This document shows positions 61,428 through 64,000 of a stretch of DNA of 64,000 nt, piece by piece. Each line of letters begins with the position of its first letter. The first letter of the stretch is position 1. Made by a program: the position numbers and the translations under genes. This stretch comes from Cladobotryum mycophilum (lineage: Eukaryota; Ascomycota; Sordariomycetes; Hypocreales; Hypocreaceae), in contig CM071589.1 in assembly GCA_036429605.1 (NCBI GenBank), positions 992,001-1,056,000 of the forward strand, read 5' to 3'. The notes under the pieces are model-generated. The model worked only from the letters and a program-made list of their open reading frames with translations, was not told the origin of the DNA and ran no database searches.

Positions 61428-62514
61428 ATATATAATAACTAGATCTTATACTTATATTATTTATAGAATTAGACTTACTTTTAATAATACTTATATAAGT
61501 TATTGATTAAAAATATAATTATAATAAAACCTTAGATAATATAATTAATTATAATTAGCTTAAATAAGATTAACTTAAGTATATTTAATAGCTTAAATAA
61601 GATTAACTTAAGTATATATAATAGCTCGAATAGGATTAACTTAATCTATTATAATTACTAGATTATTAGTTTATTCTTATTAAAATAAAACCTTACATTT
61701 ATTTAAATTATAATAAATCTCATTACTATATATATTAGTTTATAATTTCTTTTTTATATATTTAATTAATTATTAATATAATTATTTACTATTAGTAATC
61801 TAATACCCGAATTATAATATATTAAACCTATTACTTAATCTTACCCTAATCCACTACTAACATTAATTATAATCTAGGTTATCCTTGTTAGGAAACGCCC
61901 AGAATGTTATATTAATTTTATTTTAATTTTATAAAAAGTTATTATAATAACAAAAAAAACATAATAATAAAAAAAAACATAATAGCCTAAAAGCTTCTAT
62001 TAATCTAGGATAACTCTATTAAAGCCATAGCTATAAATAAAACATTATATAATATGTAAGTAATTAATATAACCTAGATTAATAATTAAAAATTAAATTA
62101 ATCTAAAGGTAAAAAATAATAATAGATCTATATTTAATTAGTTACTTTAAATAAAAAAAAATAATAAAAATTAGTGTTTAAATACTATAATTCTAAGAAT
62201 AAGAATAAGATTAATTAAGTTAAATAAACAAAAGTAAAAAATTAATTGTTTTTTTTATTATATAAAAGCATAAATAATCCCTTTTTATCCTTTAAGCCGT
62301 CCTGGTATTTGTTTTTTTAACCTTTTAAATTAGAAGATAAGCTCTCTTACGCTTAAGTATATCTGCCTCTATTATATTATAAGATTTTATTTAGTTTTAT
62401 TTTTTAATTTAAAGCTATTTAAATATATTATTATTATATTAAAAAATAAAATAAAAAAATTAAAGTATATAATTAATTTTTTTTAAAAGTTAATAAATTA
62501 TTTGTTAAAATGAA
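61428..62514. other. A/T-rich stretch including right copy of repeat A
   Basis: Unresolved A/T-rich DNA with a short tandem repeat (about 33 bp, AATAGCTTAAATAAGATTAACTTAAG-type) at 61555-61640. The right copy of repeat A occupies 61945-62395. Confidence 0.5.
61945..62395 (-). repeat. Inverted repeat A (right copy)
   Basis: Reverse-complement match to 49235-49685, with ACCAGGACGGCTTAAAGG and TATTTATGCTTTTATATAATA as clear anchors on the reverse strand. Confidence 0.75.
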
Positions 62515-62534
62515 CTAGTTAATACCCTATTAAG

Positions 62535-62670
62535 TAGGTCCTAACAATAAGAAACAATAAGACTATTGTTTCTATTGTTCTCTAGGCTATTCTAGCCTAT
62601 TCCAGTAGGTTCTAACAATAGACAATAATCCTATTGTTTCTATTGTTCTATAGGCTATTCTAGCTTATTC
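62535..62670. repeat. Tandem duplication of about 70 bp with AACAATAG/CTATTGTT pairs
   Basis: Units 62535-62605 and 62606-62670 share TAACAATA, CTATTGTTTCTATTGTTCT and AGGCTATTCTAGC. Each unit can fold on itself. It may belong to an LTR or promoter region of a retroelement that runs off the right end. Confidence 0.75.
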
Positions 62671-64000
62671 TTTTACTTTCTATGCCCCACTTATATTTCC
62701 TATATATAGTAAATAGATTCCTATCTTCTAGTTAGTCAGTAGATTAAATACAACATCTTATCTCAACCTATCTTTTCCTCTTTCAGCCTTAGTGGCTAAC
62801 TAATCCCACAAGCCTAACCTTATTGGGAATTAGCTTGTTAAGATACTTATTCTTCCCTGAGCTTCTAGAAGGACTGACCGAGCCTTCTAGATCAAGCTAT
62901 AATAGCTTATATAAGCTATTACTAGGCTTATTACTTATTGCTATAAGGAATTTTATGCCTGAGAGGCTACTTCCTTTTAATATTATTAAATTATTTAATT
63001 TTTTAAAAGAAAAAATAAATTTATATAGGTTATAGGATTCCTAGGATAAATTAGAATATAACTTTTAATTTATTAAATATTTAAAAAAGGGTATATATAT
63101 AAATTCTTTTTTTCCTTTTAAAAGGTTAAGGTTTTAGTTACTTAGCTAAAGGGTATTCTTTTTTTAGGCTTACTAAGCAGACTATAAATCTAATTTATAA
63201 GGTTTTAAAGGTAATCTTTATTAATAGGATCCCTGATTCTTTATAAAAGATTAATATTATAGTAATTTTATAAACAGAAAAGATAATTCTAGTTACTATT
63301 TAAAGAAAGCAATTAATTTAATTAATAAGTATTTATATTCTAGTATTTATAATTTTTTTCTAACGTAATTACTTTTTTTATTTTTTCCTTATTAATAAGC
63401 CTTTACTATATATAAGGCTATAAAGGTAATATAGGCCTATACTACTTATATTACTTAAATAAAAGGGAAACCTTTTTTAGTCTTATTTACGCCTTTAAGA
63501 AAACAGGCTATTTTATAGGCTTTAATTAACTAGGATTTAATATATTTTTTAAAAGTTAATTTAATATTTAAAATAATCTTAAATTATTTAACGATTTTTT
63601 TAGTTAAATAGGTTTTTCTATAATAAAAAAAACTAACTTTAAGATTATTCTTTTTTATAAAGTAAATTATTTTAATCTTGAAGGTTTTAAAGATAATTAC
63701 ATTTTCTTCTTTTATATTTACTATTAGATTAACTTCTATTTAATATTTATTTTTAGTATTATAGAGTATTTTTCCTATATATAAGCTTATAATATTATTA
63801 ATATAGCTAAGTTTTAAAGCCTTTATATAATAAGTAAATAAGAGTATAGTATATAGTATAAAAAGAATTAACAATAAGAAAAAGTCTTATAAGGCTCTAT
63901 AAGCTAAAAAGAATTTCTTTTATTTTTAATTTATTAAAAGCATATACTATAGCTTTTCGATCTATTAAAAAGAACTTAACCTATTTAATAAAAAAATTAG
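62671..64000. other. A/T-rich terminal stretch, probable retroelement relic
   Basis: After a less decayed part (62680-62960) the sequence becomes strongly A/T-rich. No protein motif could be recognised with confidence; the 70-aa frame at 62823-63035 is not convincing. Confidence 0.35.

Larger units (their letters stand above)
48951..64000. other. A/T-rich, RIP-decayed transposon block
   Basis: From about 48.95 kb to the window end the DNA is dominated by TA, TTA and AAA words. Recognisable transposon sequences are riddled with transitions only. The one exception is the intact pogo element at 54035-55918, whose composition is normal. The right limit is outside the window; no telomere repeat is seen. 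Confidence 0.9.

Noticed and set aside
48951..64000. Mitochondrial insertion or centromere as the source of the A/T block
   Set aside because: Recognisable pogo and Gypsy relics changed by transitions explain the composition. No mitochondrial gene was seen. A centromere cannot be excluded but has no positive evidence.
48951..64000. Telomere proximity
   Set aside because: No TTAGGG or CCCTAA array in the window.

Overview
The window reads as nuclear DNA of a filamentous ascomycete (Pezizomycotina; the gene content suggests a Sordariomycete, perhaps Hypocreales, by inference). The evidence is short GT-AG introns of about 50-115 bp with CTAAC/CTGAC-like branch sites, intron-containing tRNA genes, fungal-type proteins (Zn2Cys6 regulator, sedolisin, GMC oxidoreductase) and an A/T block whose transposons have decayed by C-to-T and G-to-A changes, as in repeat-induced point mutation (RIP).

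Layout. (1) 1-23 kb is a mostly housekeeping arm: Zn2Cys6 transcription factor (3.8-5.2 kb), hydantoin racemase family enzyme (8.1-9.0, minus), actin-related protein 2 (9.4-10.8), Mediator kinase SSN3/CDK8 (13.2-14.7), tRNA-Glu (15.2), ARF6-type GTPase (16.4-17.1, minus), tRNA-Thr (19.2), secreted lactonase-like beta-propeller (20.1-21.3) and SAGA subunit SGF29 (21.7-22.8, minus). The spacers are long and rich in microsatellites. (2) 24-48 kb is an accessory arm: secreted S53 sedolisin, GMC oxidoreductase, two tandem paralogues of an unrecognised three-span membrane protein, an amidase, a secreted TolB-like beta-propeller protein and an 11-exon MACPF-domain protein. (3) From 48.95 kb to the end is an A/T-rich repeat block with one intact pogo/Fot1-type DNA transposon inserted inside a RIP-decayed copy of its own family, a second decayed pogo family, a Ty3/Gypsy remnant, and two pairs of inverted repeats, one carrying a tRNA-derived head.

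Cross-cutting observation. Several otherwise complete genes, including the conserved ARP2 gene, are broken by the apparent loss of one base, nearly always in a run of C. Adding one base gives family-typical lengths. This points to homopolymer undercalling in the assembly rather than real pseudogenes, and affects how the genes should be annotated.

How the genes relate. The first arm holds unlinked core functions (actin branching, Mediator and SAGA transcription control, vesicle traffic). The second arm is a gene-by-gene collection of secreted, membrane and catabolic proteins next to a transposon-rich block, a typical setting for fast-evolving fungal genes. Nothing in it has the backbone enzyme of a classical secondary-metabolite cluster.
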